A stretch of DNA of 64,000 nt, from contig NZ_JAHEAG010000029.1 of assembly GCF_018596315.1 (NCBI RefSeq), positions 1 through 64,000 of the forward strand. The letters are read 5' to 3'. Numbering within the stretch: the first letter of the stretch is position 1; the number at the start of each line of letters is the position of its first letter. Made by a program: the position numbers and the translations under genes. The stretch is from Bradyrhizobium sp. SRL28. GTDB taxonomy: Bacteria > Pseudomonadota > Alphaproteobacteria > Rhizobiales > Xanthobacteraceae. Below, one piece after another: positions 42,904 through 51,847 of this stretch. Under the pieces are notes generated by a model that saw nothing but the letters and a program-made list of their open reading frames with translations, was not told the origin of the DNA and searched no databases.

Positions 42904-43613
42904 TGGCAGCGAGCACAAAAATGCTGGATCAAGAGCCCAGCGATATCGAGATGCTGTTGCCGTTCCATGCGGCCGGTACCTTGAGCGCGCGCGATGCACG
43001 TCGCGTCGAGGAAGCGCTCGCCGCCGATGCAGACCTCGCCCGCCAATTTGCCGTCATCCGCGAAGAATATGCCGAGACGATCAGCCTCAACGAGAGCCTG
43101 GGTGCGCCGTCGGCGCGCGCCATGGCGAAGTTGTTTGCTGCGATCGACGAAGAGCCCGAGCGCAAGCCGTCGGTCCAGGTCAGCCTGTCTGCCCGGATAT
43201 CGGAATTTTTCGCAAGGCTGTCGCCGCGCACGTTGGCCTGGTCGGCGAGCCTCGGCGCCGTGGCGTTGCTGTTGCAGGCCGGCGTGATTGGCGCCGTGCT
43301 GATGAAGAACCAGACCGCTTCGTTCCAGACCGCCTCGCTTAGCATGAACGAGTCGTCGTCCGCGCCCATCACGCGCGATCTTGGCAGCAGCGCCGCGCCG
43401 ACGCGCGCGCTGGTGCGGTTTGCGCCGGAAGCCCGGATCGCCGACATCACCGCGTTGCTCGACAATTACCAGGCCTCGATCGTCGACGGCGCCAAGGGCG
43501 GCATGTTCCGGCTGCAGTTTGGCAACAAGGCGATGAGCAAGGATGAAGCTGCTGGCCTGCTCGCCAGGCTGCAGCGCGAGAAGATCGTCAGCCTCGCGGT
43601 GGCAACGCCGTAG
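42900..43613 (+). CDS. Single-span membrane anti-sigma factor with periplasmic pro-domain-like part
   Basis: A 237-residue protein: a cytoplasmic anti-sigma domain (about 15-85: SDIEMLLPFHAAGTLSARDARRVEEAL, without a zinc-binding CxxC), one membrane span (113-135) and a periplasmic domain of about 70 residues (168-236). The last part reads strand ALVRF, helix RIADITALLDNY, strands SIVD and GMFRLQF, helix EAAGLLARLQREK, strand VSLAV: the beta-alpha-beta-beta-alpha-beta order of subtilisin pro-peptides and I9 inhibitors. The ATG overlaps the sigma stop. It should sequester the sigma factor at the membrane. Confidence 0.82.
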   Translation: MMAASTKMLDQEPSDIEMLLPFHAAGTLSARDARRVEEALAADADLARQFAVIREEYAETISLNESLGAPSARAMAKLFAAIDEEPERKPSVQVSLSARISEFFARLSPRTLAWSASLGAVALLLQAGVIGAVLMKNQTASFQTASLSMNESSSAPITRDLGSSAAPTRALVRFAPEARIADITALLDNYQASIVDGAKGGMFRLQFGNKAMSKDEAAGLLARLQREKIVSLAVATP

Positions 43614-43646
43614 AGGCTGCCGGCGCCCCGGGAAGGCCGAGGTTCC

Positions 43647-45380
43647 ATGATTCACGATGGCCCGAATTGGCTGATGAAGACGCGCCGCGCGGCATTGATT
43701 TTGTCGGCGGCGTTTCTGCCATTGATGGCGTTCGCAGCCTCGGCGGTTCATGCGCAAAGCATCATGCGCACGCCCAATCTCAATGTCGGGGCGCGGACGC
43801 CTACCATCAATCCAACGATTACGCCGCGGGTCAACCCGACCATCGCGGCTCGGCCGGTCGTGCGCGCCGATACCGTCGCGCGGACGCCGCCGTCCCGGAT
43901 CGGCACCATGAGTTCGACCCTGCGGGTCCGCCCGGGGGCGGGCGTGCCGTCGACGCTGCCCCATGCGCGGTTTTCGCCCAACCTCTATCCGGCCTGCCAG
44001 TATGCGTTCCGCGGCCCCGACGGCGAATGTTTCGATCGTCCGGTGATGTCGGCCGGCGACGGCAATGGCGGCTCGGCCCAGAAGGGCAATGGCGGATCGC
44101 GCAACAACAACGCGCAGGCCGCGGTCAATCTGCGCACGGTCCAGAACGAGCTCGTCGCCGAAATCGACGGCGCGTTATCCACCGCCGAGGCCGATGAACT
44201 GGCGCGGCGTCATGGCCTGGAGCGCATCGCCTCGCAGAGTTTCCCGCTGCTCGGCGGCACCATCGGCCTGTTCCGCATCGTCGATCGGCGGCCGGTGGAC
44301 ACGGTGCGCCGCGAACTCGCGGCCGACGGCAGCGTGCGTTCGGTGCAGCTCAATTTCCGCTACTTTCTGCAGCAGCAGAAGAAGCCCGCGATCGAGGGTG
44401 ACGCCGCGCAATACGCGATCGCCCAGCTCCGGCTGCCGCAGGCACACGCGCTCGTCCGCGGCATGAACGTCACCATCGCGGTGATCGATTCAGGTGTCGA
44501 CGTCAAACATCCCGAACTCGCCAATTCGGTCGCCGACAGTTTCGACGCGCTCGGCAGCAGCGAGGGTCCGCATGTCCACGGTACCGGCATTGCCGGCGCG
44601 ATCGTCGCGCATGCCAAACTGATGGGCAGCGCGCCGGAGGCGAGGTTGCTTGCGATCCGCGCATTCGGTGCGGGATCGAAGGGCGCGGAGAGCACCTCCT
44701 ATGTGATCCTGAGGGGATTGGACTACGCGGCGGAGCATGGCGCGCAGATCATCAATATGAGCTTTGCCGGTCCAAAGGATCCGCTGATCGAGCGGGGGAT
44801 CGCCGCCACCGCAGCCCGTGGCATCCTGATGGTGGCTGCGGCCGGCAATGCCGGCGCGAAATCGCCGCCGCTCTATCCGGGCGCCAATCCGAACGTGATC
44901 GCGGTGAGCGGAACCGACGCGCAGGAAAGGCTGTTTGCGGCGTCGAACCGGGGCAACCACATCGCGATAGCAGCTCCGGGCGCGGATATCTTCCTGCCGG
45001 CGCCGGATGAAAAATATCAGATCACGTCGGGCACGTCGTTCTCCGCGGCCTATGTCAGCGGCGTTGTGGCGCTGATGCTGGAGCGCAATCCTGCATTGAA
45101 GCCTGGCGATGTTCGCGCGATCCTGACGAAGACCGCCCGCGATCTCGGCGCCCCCGGCCGCGACGATCAGTTCGGAGCAGGCGGGACGGACGCCTTCGCC
45201 GCCGTCACCGCGGCGACCGCCGCGCCGGCAGTTCCGCTTGCCTCGGTTTCCGGCAAGCCTGCGGGAGAAAAATCGCCGGCGCTTGACCCGTCTGCCGATA
45301 ACGCTTCCGTGAGCCGGGCGCTGAACGATCCCCCGCCGTCGATGGCGTCGGACAAATCGGCCGCAAACGCCGCGAAATAG
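43647..45380 (+). CDS. Exported subtilisin-like serine protease (S8 family)
   Basis: A 577-residue protease: signal peptide (ALILSAAFLPLMAFAASAVHA), a low-complexity Thr/Pro/Arg-rich stretch (about 40-110), a pro-region with the beta-alpha-beta-beta-alpha-beta order (about 165-240), and the S8 domain (270-500). The catalytic residues are Asp281 (VIDSGVD), His311 (HVHGTG), Ser464 (SGTSFSAAY), with oxyanion Asn401. The C-terminal tail is Ala/Pro/Ser-rich. It follows the sigma/anti-sigma pair by 33 bp; GAGG lies eight bases before ATG 43647. It may be the protease that acts on the anti-sigma factor, or the regulated output. Confidence 0.9.
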   Translation: MIHDGPNWLMKTRRAALILSAAFLPLMAFAASAVHAQSIMRTPNLNVGARTPTINPTITPRVNPTIAARPVVRADTVARTPPSRIGTMSSTLRVRPGAGVPSTLPHARFSPNLYPACQYAFRGPDGECFDRPVMSAGDGNGGSAQKGNGGSRNNNAQAAVNLRTVQNELVAEIDGALSTAEADELARRHGLERIASQSFPLLGGTIGLFRIVDRRPVDTVRRELAADGSVRSVQLNFRYFLQQQKKPAIEGDAAQYAIAQLRLPQAHALVRGMNVTIAVIDSGVDVKHPELANSVADSFDALGSSEGPHVHGTGIAGAIVAHAKLMGSAPEARLLAIRAFGAGSKGAESTSYVILRGLDYAAEHGAQIINMSFAGPKDPLIERGIAATAARGILMVAAAGNAGAKSPPLYPGANPNVIAVSGTDAQERLFAASNRGNHIAIAAPGADIFLPAPDEKYQITSGTSFSAAYVSGVVALMLERNPALKPGDVRAILTKTARDLGAPGRDDQFGAGGTDAFAAVTAATAAPAVPLASVSGKPAGEKSPALDPSADNASVSRALNDPPPSMASDKSAANAAK

Positions 45381-45479
45381 CCTGCTCCGCAGCGATTTTC
45401 CGGCAATCTCCCCTGAAGCCGAGGTCAAAAAAATCGCCTGATATTTTGAACGTCCGGCGAGGGTGCTGCGACTTATCTA

Positions 45480-45593
45480 TGTGGGAGCGGTAATCCCTCC
45501 CCATCGGCTGTATTCGGCGCGAGCGCCCATCCACCCCAAGCGCCCCATATGGCTTGACCCGTCCGGTTGTCCCCCCGGACGGGTCTTTCATTT
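45480..45593 (+). ncRNA. Candidate small RNA ending in a Rho-independent terminator
   Basis: About 110 bases between a weak promoter-like TTGAAC (45446-45451) and a strong terminator. The 5' part has a GGGAG/CTCCC hairpin at 45483-45501 and CCCTCCCC, which could pair with ribosome binding sites. No known RNA family is recognised. The promoter spacing is poor, so the terminator could instead end the protease transcript. Confidence 0.3.
45556..45593 (+). terminator. Rho-independent terminator
   Basis: An 11-bp perfect stem, GACCCGTCCGG with its complement CCGGACGGGTC, closes over an eight-base loop and is followed by TTTCATTT. It is 176 bp past the protease stop codon, on the plus strand. No T-tract follows in the other direction. 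Confidence 0.75.
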
Positions 45594-45933
45594 CTGGCAC
45601 AGGTTTTCTTGGAAGAAGCCGCGTCGTGCGCGGTGCCGTCCCGGCTTTGCGAACCGCAAGCTCTCCGTCTGTTTGCGTGACGCCCCGATATTTCCTCGCG
45701 CCTTTTCGAACGACATGATCGCGCTGCGCATCGCAACGCGGCCATGCTGCCGTGCAGCTTGACGGTGGATAGAGCTGATAACTCCGTATTTGTGCGGATT
45801 TTGTTCGATTGCCGCGTGCTCCGTAGCTGCACGCACTGGACAATGAGAAAGTTTTCCACAGAATATACCTGTCACGTCCAATTGATTCGTCACAGGTTGC
45901 GTCTGCGTCCGTCTCTCTCTTACGGGCTGATTT

Positions 45934-46449
45934 ATGGCACATCCTGCAGACGTGGCACGTGGCCGCAACATCGTTGCGCGCTGGTGCAACCTTGCCGAGC
46001 AACGGCTGGCATACCTCACTGAACTGTTCGAGACCGGTCGCTGGCGCCGCTTTCACACCGAACGCGAATTTCTCGAAAACATCCAGGAAGCCAAGGCCGC
46101 CGTCGAAACCTGGCGTGACCTGTTGAGCCGCGAGGCCGCGCTCGACAATTCCGCGGTCGACTTGGCCTGGCTTGGCCGCCGTCGAACCGCGCCGCTGCTG
46201 CTGACGCCGCTGCCGCGCGATGAAGGGTTCCGTCGGCCGGCGGTGCAGCCTCAGCCGAAACCAGCGCCAGTTGCAGGGCCGCCGTCGCGCGATGTCCCCG
46301 CCGACGTTCTGGTCGCGCTGGAAAGCCAGCTCGTCGCGAATGAGGCGCCTTCCGTACCCGACGTGCTGGCGCTCGACGAAATGCAGTTCCCCGCACTCGA
46401 TCTCGACGCGATGAAAGACCGCTATCCATTGCTGCGCAACGCGCTGTAA
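45934..46449 (+). CDS. TIGR03809 family protein
   Basis: A 171-residue protein recognised from its N-terminal pattern: ARWCNLAEQRLAYLTELFETGRWRRFHTEREFLENIQEAKAAVETWRDL, the signature of a family known to me only from Bradyrhizobiaceae. The C-terminal half is Pro-rich and ends with an acidic segment (ALDEMQFPALDLDAMKDRYPLL). The N-terminal part is predicted to be helical and cytosolic. It is convergent with the TIGR03808-like gene; the two families are often found together. Function unknown. Confidence 0.82.
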   Translation: MAHPADVARGRNIVARWCNLAEQRLAYLTELFETGRWRRFHTEREFLENIQEAKAAVETWRDLLSREAALDNSAVDLAWLGRRRTAPLLLTPLPRDEGFRRPAVQPQPKPAPVAGPPSRDVPADVLVALESQLVANEAPSVPDVLALDEMQFPALDLDAMKDRYPLLRNAL

Positions 46450-46464
46450 GCGGGCGAGGAGGGG

Positions 46465-47835
46465 TTACCGCCGCACCGCATTGCCTCCGACCACCACCTG
46501 CGCGTAACGCTGGGCGCCCTCGCTAGAAAGGTCGGTCGTGATGGTACGGGCGTGATCGAGCCCGACCACGGCACCGCGCGGGGTTTCCGAGATCATGTTG
46601 TTGTTGACCAGCGCCGTGCCGGCGCCGGGCACTACCGACACGCCGACGCCGACAAAGGCCTTGCGGATCACATTGCCTGTGATGGCGACGTCGCGGAGAT
46701 ATTTGCCCCAGCCGGCAATGATGCCGAAGGAGGGCGCGTTTTCGATCACGTTGCCGGTCACCGTCGAGTCTGCCTCGACATAGATGCCGATGCCGGCGTC
46801 GTCGTCGGGTGCGGTGCCGATCGGCCGCTTCGGCAGCAGATTTCTGACGATGTTGCCCTGCACGACGGCGATGCGCCCGCCCTCGTTGAAATTGCAGACG
46901 GAGACGCCGACGGCCGCGCCATCCACCGTGTTGTTGGCGATCACGGCGCCCTCGAACGCGAATTCCGAATAGAGCGCGACCTCGCGGACATTGCTGACGC
47001 TGTTGCCGGTGATGTGAATATTCGATGCCGAATTGCCGCGCACCGCCGAGTAGTCGCAATTCTTGATGCGATTGCCGCGCACGATGACGTTGCCGGCGCG
47101 GAAAGCGTTGATGGCGTTGCCGTATTGCCCGGAGCCGCCGGGGCCGGCCTTGATGTCCTCGATGCGGTTGTCGATCACCAGCGTACCGTCGTCACCGATC
47201 GCCGTGCGCAGGATTTCGATGCCGTTGTCATTGGTATCGGTGATGGTGTTGCGGGAGACGATCAGGCCCTTCGCGTCGAAGGATACAACCGCTGTTGTCG
47301 CGATCTTCGTGAAGATGTTGCCGGAGATGTCGCCCGAGACCTGCTCCAGCCAGATGCCGTTGCCGCCACTGCGCGATATTTCGCAGTCGGCGATGCGGAC
47401 GTCGCGCCCGCCAAGGCAATGCACGAGACCGCGCCGCTCTGGCAACGGAATGCCGCCGCCGTCGAAGGTGATGCCGGTCAGGCCGACATTGTTGGCACCT
47501 TCGCCCTGCAGCATCGAGACGCCGCCATTGAACACGAGCTTGGTCGCGCCGCGCACGCCGACCAGTTGCGTGCCGTTCGAAAGGCGCAGCATGCCGGTGC
47601 GATAGACCCCCGGCGGCAGCGCCAGCGGCGCTTGCGCGCGTGCGGCTTCGTCGATCGCGCGCTGCAGTTTTGCTGTTTGATCGTCGGGGCTGCCGGGACG
47701 CACGCCATACTGCGTGACGTCGCGGCCGAGCGTGGAGGTCAGCGGCGCCGCGCGCGTGGGCTCGGGCGACATCGCAAGTGCGCCGGCCATACCGGCGGCG
47801 GATCCTCCAATGAGATGGCGGCGGTTCATGTCCAT
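46465..47835 (-). CDS. TIGR03808 family Tat-exported parallel beta-helix protein
   Basis: A 456-residue protein with a twin-arginine signal (NRRHLIGGSAAGMAGALAM) and an N-terminal pectate-lyase-like opening (VTQYGVRPGSPDDQTAKLQRAIDEA), followed by parallel beta-helix turns with repeated GN-x-I and NxI-x-x-N patterns (for example GNIFTKI, RNTITDTNDNGIEIL and GNRIKNC). This is the layout of the RR-plus-repeat family TIGR03808. No catalytic residues of lyases are evident to me. It should be folded in the cytosol and exported to the periplasm. The role is unknown. Confidence 0.87.
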   Translation of the reverse strand: MDMNRRHLIGGSAAGMAGALAMSPEPTRAAPLTSTLGRDVTQYGVRPGSPDDQTAKLQRAIDEAARAQAPLALPPGVYRTGMLRLSNGTQLVGVRGATKLVFNGGVSMLQGEGANNVGLTGITFDGGGIPLPERRGLVHCLGGRDVRIADCEISRSGGNGIWLEQVSGDISGNIFTKIATTAVVSFDAKGLIVSRNTITDTNDNGIEILRTAIGDDGTLVIDNRIEDIKAGPGGSGQYGNAINAFRAGNVIVRGNRIKNCDYSAVRGNSASNIHITGNSVSNVREVALYSEFAFEGAVIANNTVDGAAVGVSVCNFNEGGRIAVVQGNIVRNLLPKRPIGTAPDDDAGIGIYVEADSTVTGNVIENAPSFGIIAGWGKYLRDVAITGNVIRKAFVGVGVSVVPGAGTALVNNNMISETPRGAVVGLDHARTITTDLSSEGAQRYAQVVVGGNAVRR

Positions 47836-47979
47836 GGTGAATGGCCCTCGCGCGATGCAAGTTCTGGCATTCGCGAATTCATAGGTATCGCGAAAATGCA
47901 GCGCAGCATGGTGAAGACGCAGGCCGAGGGCGGCGATTGTTCGGGGTAGGGTTAATGTTGGGTACGACAGTCAATCCAC

Positions 47980-48107
47980 GTCGTCCCGGCCAAGCGAAGC
48001 GCGAGCCGGGACCCATACGCCGCGGCCCTTGGAAGGGGCACAATGGCAGACGGCTTTTCTCACAATTGGCAACGGTGGCTATGGGTCCCTGCGTTCGCAG
48101 GGACGAC
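47980..48107. repeat. Dispersed inverted repeat (GTCGTCCC...GGGACGAC family)
   Basis: GTCGTCCCGGC at the left end and GCAGGGACGAC at the right end face each other; internal arms include GGGACCCAT and ATGGGTCCC. The element lies upstream of the TIGR03808-like gene and downstream of the pyroglutamyl-peptidase gene. Elements with these ends are frequent in Bradyrhizobium intergenic DNA, as I recall. Confidence 0.7.
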
Positions 48108-48115
48108 AACGGAGT

Positions 48116-48760
48116 CTAGTTCGCCCTTCTCGCCAACCGAACCATTTCCAGCAGCATCGCTTCGCCGGCATCGACCAGTTCGTCCAGCGTAATGCGCGAA
48201 AACCCCTTGCGCCTGACCGCGCCACCGCGCGCGAGCGGCGGGATATGGACGAAGGCGGCGAGCCGGGGGCCGCTATCGGCATTGACGGCCTCGATCGCGC
48301 GCCAGCTCAGATAGTTGCAGAGATAGCTTCCGGCATCGCGCGAGGCGCGGGCATCGAGGCCGGTACCCTCAGCGGCACGCAGCAGTTTCGCGGTATGCGG
48401 GCCGAAGTTTTGCGCAGCGGCGCCATCGGCGATCGAACCCTTGCGGGCGCGGGTTTGCGCGGCATCGGGCCACAGCATGGTGACGGCGTTGCGGGCGCGG
48501 GTCTCGATCCGGACGTATCCGGTGCGGCCGGCGAGGCCGAACATCAACAGCGCATGCGGCCGGTGTTTCGCGAGCGCCAGCGGCAATTCGCGATCGACCG
48601 CCTTGTACGTCACCGGAAAGATATGGCTCGACAGTTCGACGTCGGTGAAGGCAGGACGACGCAGGCGCATTAGCCGCGCCACCAGGGGCTGCGTCGGGTT
48701 GTAGGGCGCACCGGGGAACGGACCGAAGCCGGTGACGAGAATGCGAAGTTTCTCGCTCAC
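48116..48760 (-). CDS. Pyroglutamyl-peptidase I-like cysteine peptidase (C15)
   Basis: A 214-residue peptidase. The opening ILVTGFGPFPGAPYNPTQPL is the C15 signature (GFGPF). The catalytic residues align: Glu86 in RIETRARN, Cys148 in AGSYLCNYLSW and His172 in FVHIPP. It removes N-terminal pyroglutamate from peptides, in the cytosol. The start is GTG at 48760, overlapping the meaB stop as GTGA, so it is translated with meaB. Why it travels with meaB and the tct genes is not clear. Confidence 0.9.
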   Translation of the reverse strand: MSEKLRILVTGFGPFPGAPYNPTQPLVARLMRLRRPAFTDVELSSHIFPVTYKAVDRELPLALAKHRPHALLMFGLAGRTGYVRIETRARNAVTMLWPDAAQTRARKGSIADGAAAQNFGPHTAKLLRAAEGTGLDARASRDAGSYLCNYLSWRAIEAVNADSGPRLAAFVHIPPLARGGAVRRKGFSRITLDELVDAGEAMLLEMVRLARRAN

Positions 48761-49749
48761 CGCAGCCACTCCGCGATCTGTTCGGCGGCGACCGCCGGCG
48801 TGATGCGGCCGTCGGCGACCTCGGTCTCGGTCTTCTTTACCTTGGCGCGGATCGCGGCGTCGGAACGCAGGCGGGCCATCATCCGTTGCTCCAGCATCGA
48901 CCACATCCATTTCACCTGCTGCTCCCGCCGCCGGCCTGCGAACTCGCCCGAGGCGTTCATGGCGGTGCGGTGATCGAGAATCTTCTGCCACAACGTGTCC
49001 ATACCCGTGCCCGTCAGCGCCGAGTAAGTCAGGACCGGCGGATGCCAATGCTCCGAGCGGGGGGTGAGAATATGCAGCGCGCCGCGGTATTCGGCCGCCG
49101 CCAGGTTGGCGCGCTTGATGTTGTCGCCGTCGGCCTTGTTGATCGCGATCATGTCGGCGAGTTCGACCAGGCCCTTCTTGATACCCTGCAATTCGTCACC
49201 GGCGCCGGGCAGCATCAGGGCCAGGAAGAAATCGGTCATGTCGCAGACGGCGGTCTCGGACTGGCCGATGCCGACGGTTTCCACCAGCACGACGTCGAAG
49301 CCGGCGGCCTCGCACAACAGCATCGCCTCGCGGGTTTTTGCCGCGACCCCGCCGAGGGTGCCGGACGCAGGCGAGGGCCGGATGAAGGCGGCTTCCGAGT
49401 TCGCCAGCCGCGCCATCCGCGTCTTGTCGCCGAGGATCGAGCCGCCGGTGCGGGCCGAGGAGGGATCGACCGCCAGCACCGCGACCTTGTGGCCGCGCTC
49501 GATCAGGAACATGCCAAGCGCGTCGATGGTGGTGGATTTGCCGACGCCGGGCGAGCCGGTGATGCCGACGCGGACCGCCTTGCCGGTGTCTGATAGCAGC
49601 ACCTGCACCAGATCGCGCGCCGCGGCCTGATGATCGGCGCGCCTGCTTTCGATCAGGGTGATCGCGCGCGCCAGGGCGGCGCGGTGACCGGCGCGGAGTT
49701 CTTTGGCGAGTTTCCCGACATCGGGGGAAGGATTCTTCGGCAGGGTCAT
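48757..49749 (-). CDS. meaB: MeaB, methylmalonyl-CoA mutase-associated GTPase
   Basis: A 330-residue G3E-type GTPase. The P-loop is GSPGVGKS at 65-72; VAVLAVDPSSARTGGSILGDKTRM is the family's switch I/II region with the essential acidic residues, VETVGIGQSE follows, and NKADGDN is the base-specific motif. MeaB gates B12 delivery to methylmalonyl-CoA mutase and protects it. The mutase genes are about 5 kb upstream on the same strand, separated by three tct genes and two others. The start ATG at 49749 lies 53 bp after tctA and lacks a strong ribosome binding site. Confidence 0.93.
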   Translation of the reverse strand: MTLPKNPSPDVGKLAKELRAGHRAALARAITLIESRRADHQAAARDLVQVLLSDTGKAVRVGITGSPGVGKSTTIDALGMFLIERGHKVAVLAVDPSSARTGGSILGDKTRMARLANSEAAFIRPSPASGTLGGVAAKTREAMLLCEAAGFDVVLVETVGIGQSETAVCDMTDFFLALMLPGAGDELQGIKKGLVELADMIAINKADGDNIKRANLAAAEYRGALHILTPRSEHWHPPVLTYSALTGTGMDTLWQKILDHRTAMNASGEFAGRRREQQVKWMWSMLEQRMMARLRSDAAIRAKVKKTETEVADGRITPAVAAEQIAEWLR

Positions 49750-49802
49750 GGCTTGGTTTACAACGCCCGCGCCAAGCAGGCGAGGGGGCCCTACGCAGTC
49801 CT

Positions 49803-51314
49803 TCAGCGCGCCGACGCGGCGGTGGGCGCCTCGCGCCTGAGCCGCCGCCATATCCAGACCAGCACCGGCCAGATCAGCGCGCCGATCGCCATGGCGGCGA
49901 GGATCGCTGCGATCGGCCGCTCGAAGAACGGGAATACGCTGCCGTCGGATTTGATCAGCGAGGTGACGAAACTCTGCTCGATCATGGTGCCCATCACGAT
50001 GCCGAGCACCATCGCGGCGACCGGGTAGCCGTTTTCTTCCATGACGTAGCCGATGATGCCGAAGGTTGCGACGGTGACGACGCCGAACATGTTGTTGCCG
50101 ATCGCGAACGATCCGACCGCGCAGCACAGCATGATGACCGGCATCACGGAGGAGCGTGGCGCGCGCAGCACGTAGCTCGCCAGGCGAATCATGATGATTC
50201 CCAGCGGGATCATGATGATGTTGGCGATGATGAACATCAGGTAGATCGCATACATGCTCGACGCTTTTTCGGTGAACAGCGTCGGACCGGGGTTGAGGCC
50301 CTTCATGTAGAGCACGCCGATGGCGATCGCCGCGATGGTGTCGCCGGGGATGCCGAACAGCAGCGAGGGCACCCAGCCCGAGGCGATGCTGGCGTTGTTG
50401 CTGGCGCCGGCTTCGACCAGGCCCTCGACATGGCCGGTACCGAATTTCTCCGGCTCCTTCGAAAAACGCTTGGACATGGCGTAGCTGACCCAGGCGGCCA
50501 TGTCGGCGCCGGCACCCGGCAGCACGCCGATGATGATGCCGATGATGTTCCCGCGCGTCATCTGCACGTGATACTTTTTGGTGAGCCTCCACTGGCCCGC
50601 CATGATGCTCCCGAATTTGCGGCGTGGGATCGGCGGCGGCTCCGGCGTCAGCATCGCGCGCATCACCTGCGCCACGGCGAAGACGCCCACCAGCGCCGGG
50701 ATCGGCTCGATGCCGCCGAACAGGTCGGTCATGCCAAACGTGAAGCGCGGCACGCCGCCGGGGTTTTCGATGCCGATGCAGGCGACGAGCAGGCCGATAA
50801 ACATGGCCGCGATGGCTTTCACCGGGGAGGAGCGCGCGACCAGCGTGGCGCACATCAGGCCCAGGAATGCGAGCCAGAAATATTCGAAGGTCGAGAACGA
50901 CAGCGCGATCTCGGCCAGCGGCGGTGCCAGGATCATTAGCGAGAGCGTGCCCGCGATGCCGCCGACGGCGGAGAACCATACGCCGGCGCCGAGCGCCAGT
51001 TCGGCCTCGCCCTTGCGCGTCATCGCATAGGCTTCGTCCGCGTAAGCCGCAGAGGCGGGGGTTCCGGGAATGCGCAGCAGCGCGCCGGGGATGTCACCGG
51101 AGAAGATCGCCATTGTGGACGCAGCCACGATGGTGGCGATTGCAGCGATCGGCGACAGATAAAAGGTGACGGGGACCAGCAGCGCGGTCGCCATCGTCGC
51201 TGATAGCCCGGGCAGCGATCCGATGACGAGGCCATAGACCGAGGCCGCGAACATCGCGATGATGACTTCCCAGGTGGAGATGAGCGCGAACGCTTGGGCG
51301 AGGGTGTTGAGCAT
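49803..51314 (-). CDS. tctA: Tripartite tricarboxylate transporter large permease (TctA)
   Basis: A 503-residue membrane protein of 12 or so spans. The family signature is GLVIGSLPGLSATMATALLVPVTF near the N-terminus and IIGVLPGAGADMAAWVSYAMSKRFS in the centre, plus GVVEAGASNNASIASGWVPSLLFGIPGD. It carries the substrate across the inner membrane with TctB. The tctC-tctB-tctA order is complete here, with gaps of 41 and 3 bp; meaB follows. Confidence 0.95.
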   Translation of the reverse strand: MLNTLAQAFALISTWEVIIAMFAASVYGLVIGSLPGLSATMATALLVPVTFYLSPIAAIATIVAASTMAIFSGDIPGALLRIPGTPASAAYADEAYAMTRKGEAELALGAGVWFSAVGGIAGTLSLMILAPPLAEIALSFSTFEYFWLAFLGLMCATLVARSSPVKAIAAMFIGLLVACIGIENPGGVPRFTFGMTDLFGGIEPIPALVGVFAVAQVMRAMLTPEPPPIPRRKFGSIMAGQWRLTKKYHVQMTRGNIIGIIIGVLPGAGADMAAWVSYAMSKRFSKEPEKFGTGHVEGLVEAGASNNASIASGWVPSLLFGIPGDTIAAIAIGVLYMKGLNPGPTLFTEKASSMYAIYLMFIIANIIMIPLGIIMIRLASYVLRAPRSSVMPVIMLCCAVGSFAIGNNMFGVVTVATFGIIGYVMEENGYPVAAMVLGIVMGTMIEQSFVTSLIKSDGSVFPFFERPIAAILAAMAIGALIWPVLVWIWRRLRREAPTAASAR

Positions 51315-51317
51315 CGA

Positions 51318-51806
51318 TCACCAGGGCATCGGCAGCAGCCCGGCCGGCAAGGGCACGCGCAGCAACTTTGAGAAAATCAGATGGACGCCGATCGGCGCCA
51401 GCACCGCAAGCGGCAGCGAAAGCTTCCAGCGGGCGCCGAGTGCGGTTGACGTTACGAAAACGATCAGCCCCGCCGTGATGATGAAGCCAAGCCGGTCGGC
51501 CACTGCCACGTAGAACAGCAAGAGCGCCGGCGGCAGCAGGGCGCGCAGGCCGTAAAACTTTCCGGTCGGTGGCGCCGGCTGGCCGCCGCCCTCGACCGGA
51601 ATGAGCTCCTCTTCCTCTTCGAAGGAATGGCCGATCCCGAACGCGATCGCGAGGCCGCACAGCGCCAGGCCCGTTCCGATCACCAGCGGAAACACATTGG
51701 GCCCGACCGGCTGGCCGGGCACCGGCGGCAACTGCCAGCCGCCATAGGCGGCCGCCGCGCCGAGGCCAACGAGAAACAATCCCGTGACGCGATCGGGAAG
51801 ACGCAT
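51318..51806 (-). CDS. tctB: Tripartite tricarboxylate transporter small permease (TctB)
   Basis: A 162-residue protein with four membrane spans (GLFLVGLGAAAAYGGW; VFPLVIGTGLALCGLAIAFG; LLPPALLLFYVAVA; GFIITAGLIVFVTSTALG) and an acidic cytoplasmic loop (EEEEELIPVEGG). The GPNVFPLVIG stretch is typical of TctB. It lies between tctC and tctA and is only 3 bp from tctA. Confidence 0.93.
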   Translation of the reverse strand: MRLPDRVTGLFLVGLGAAAAYGGWQLPPVPGQPVGPNVFPLVIGTGLALCGLAIAFGIGHSFEEEEELIPVEGGGQPAPPTGKFYGLRALLPPALLLFYVAVADRLGFIITAGLIVFVTSTALGARWKLSLPLAVLAPIGVHLIFSKLLRVPLPAGLLPMPW

Positions 51807-51847
51807 AGGAAGCTCCGCGGATACCGGACGAGACTAACCGATGAAGA

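Larger units (their letters stand above)
45381..45933. other. Long intergenic region downstream of the protease gene
   Basis: No coding frame here has a ribosome binding site or protein-like text. It contains a possible small RNA with a terminator at 45556-45593 (separate entries). The remaining 340 bp up to the TIGR03809-like gene hold its promoter, which I cannot define. Confidence 0.35.

Noticed and set aside
45852..45860. TTTTCCACA, close to a DnaA box
   Set aside because: A single near-match without further boxes, AT-rich unwinding region or replication genes does not support an origin.
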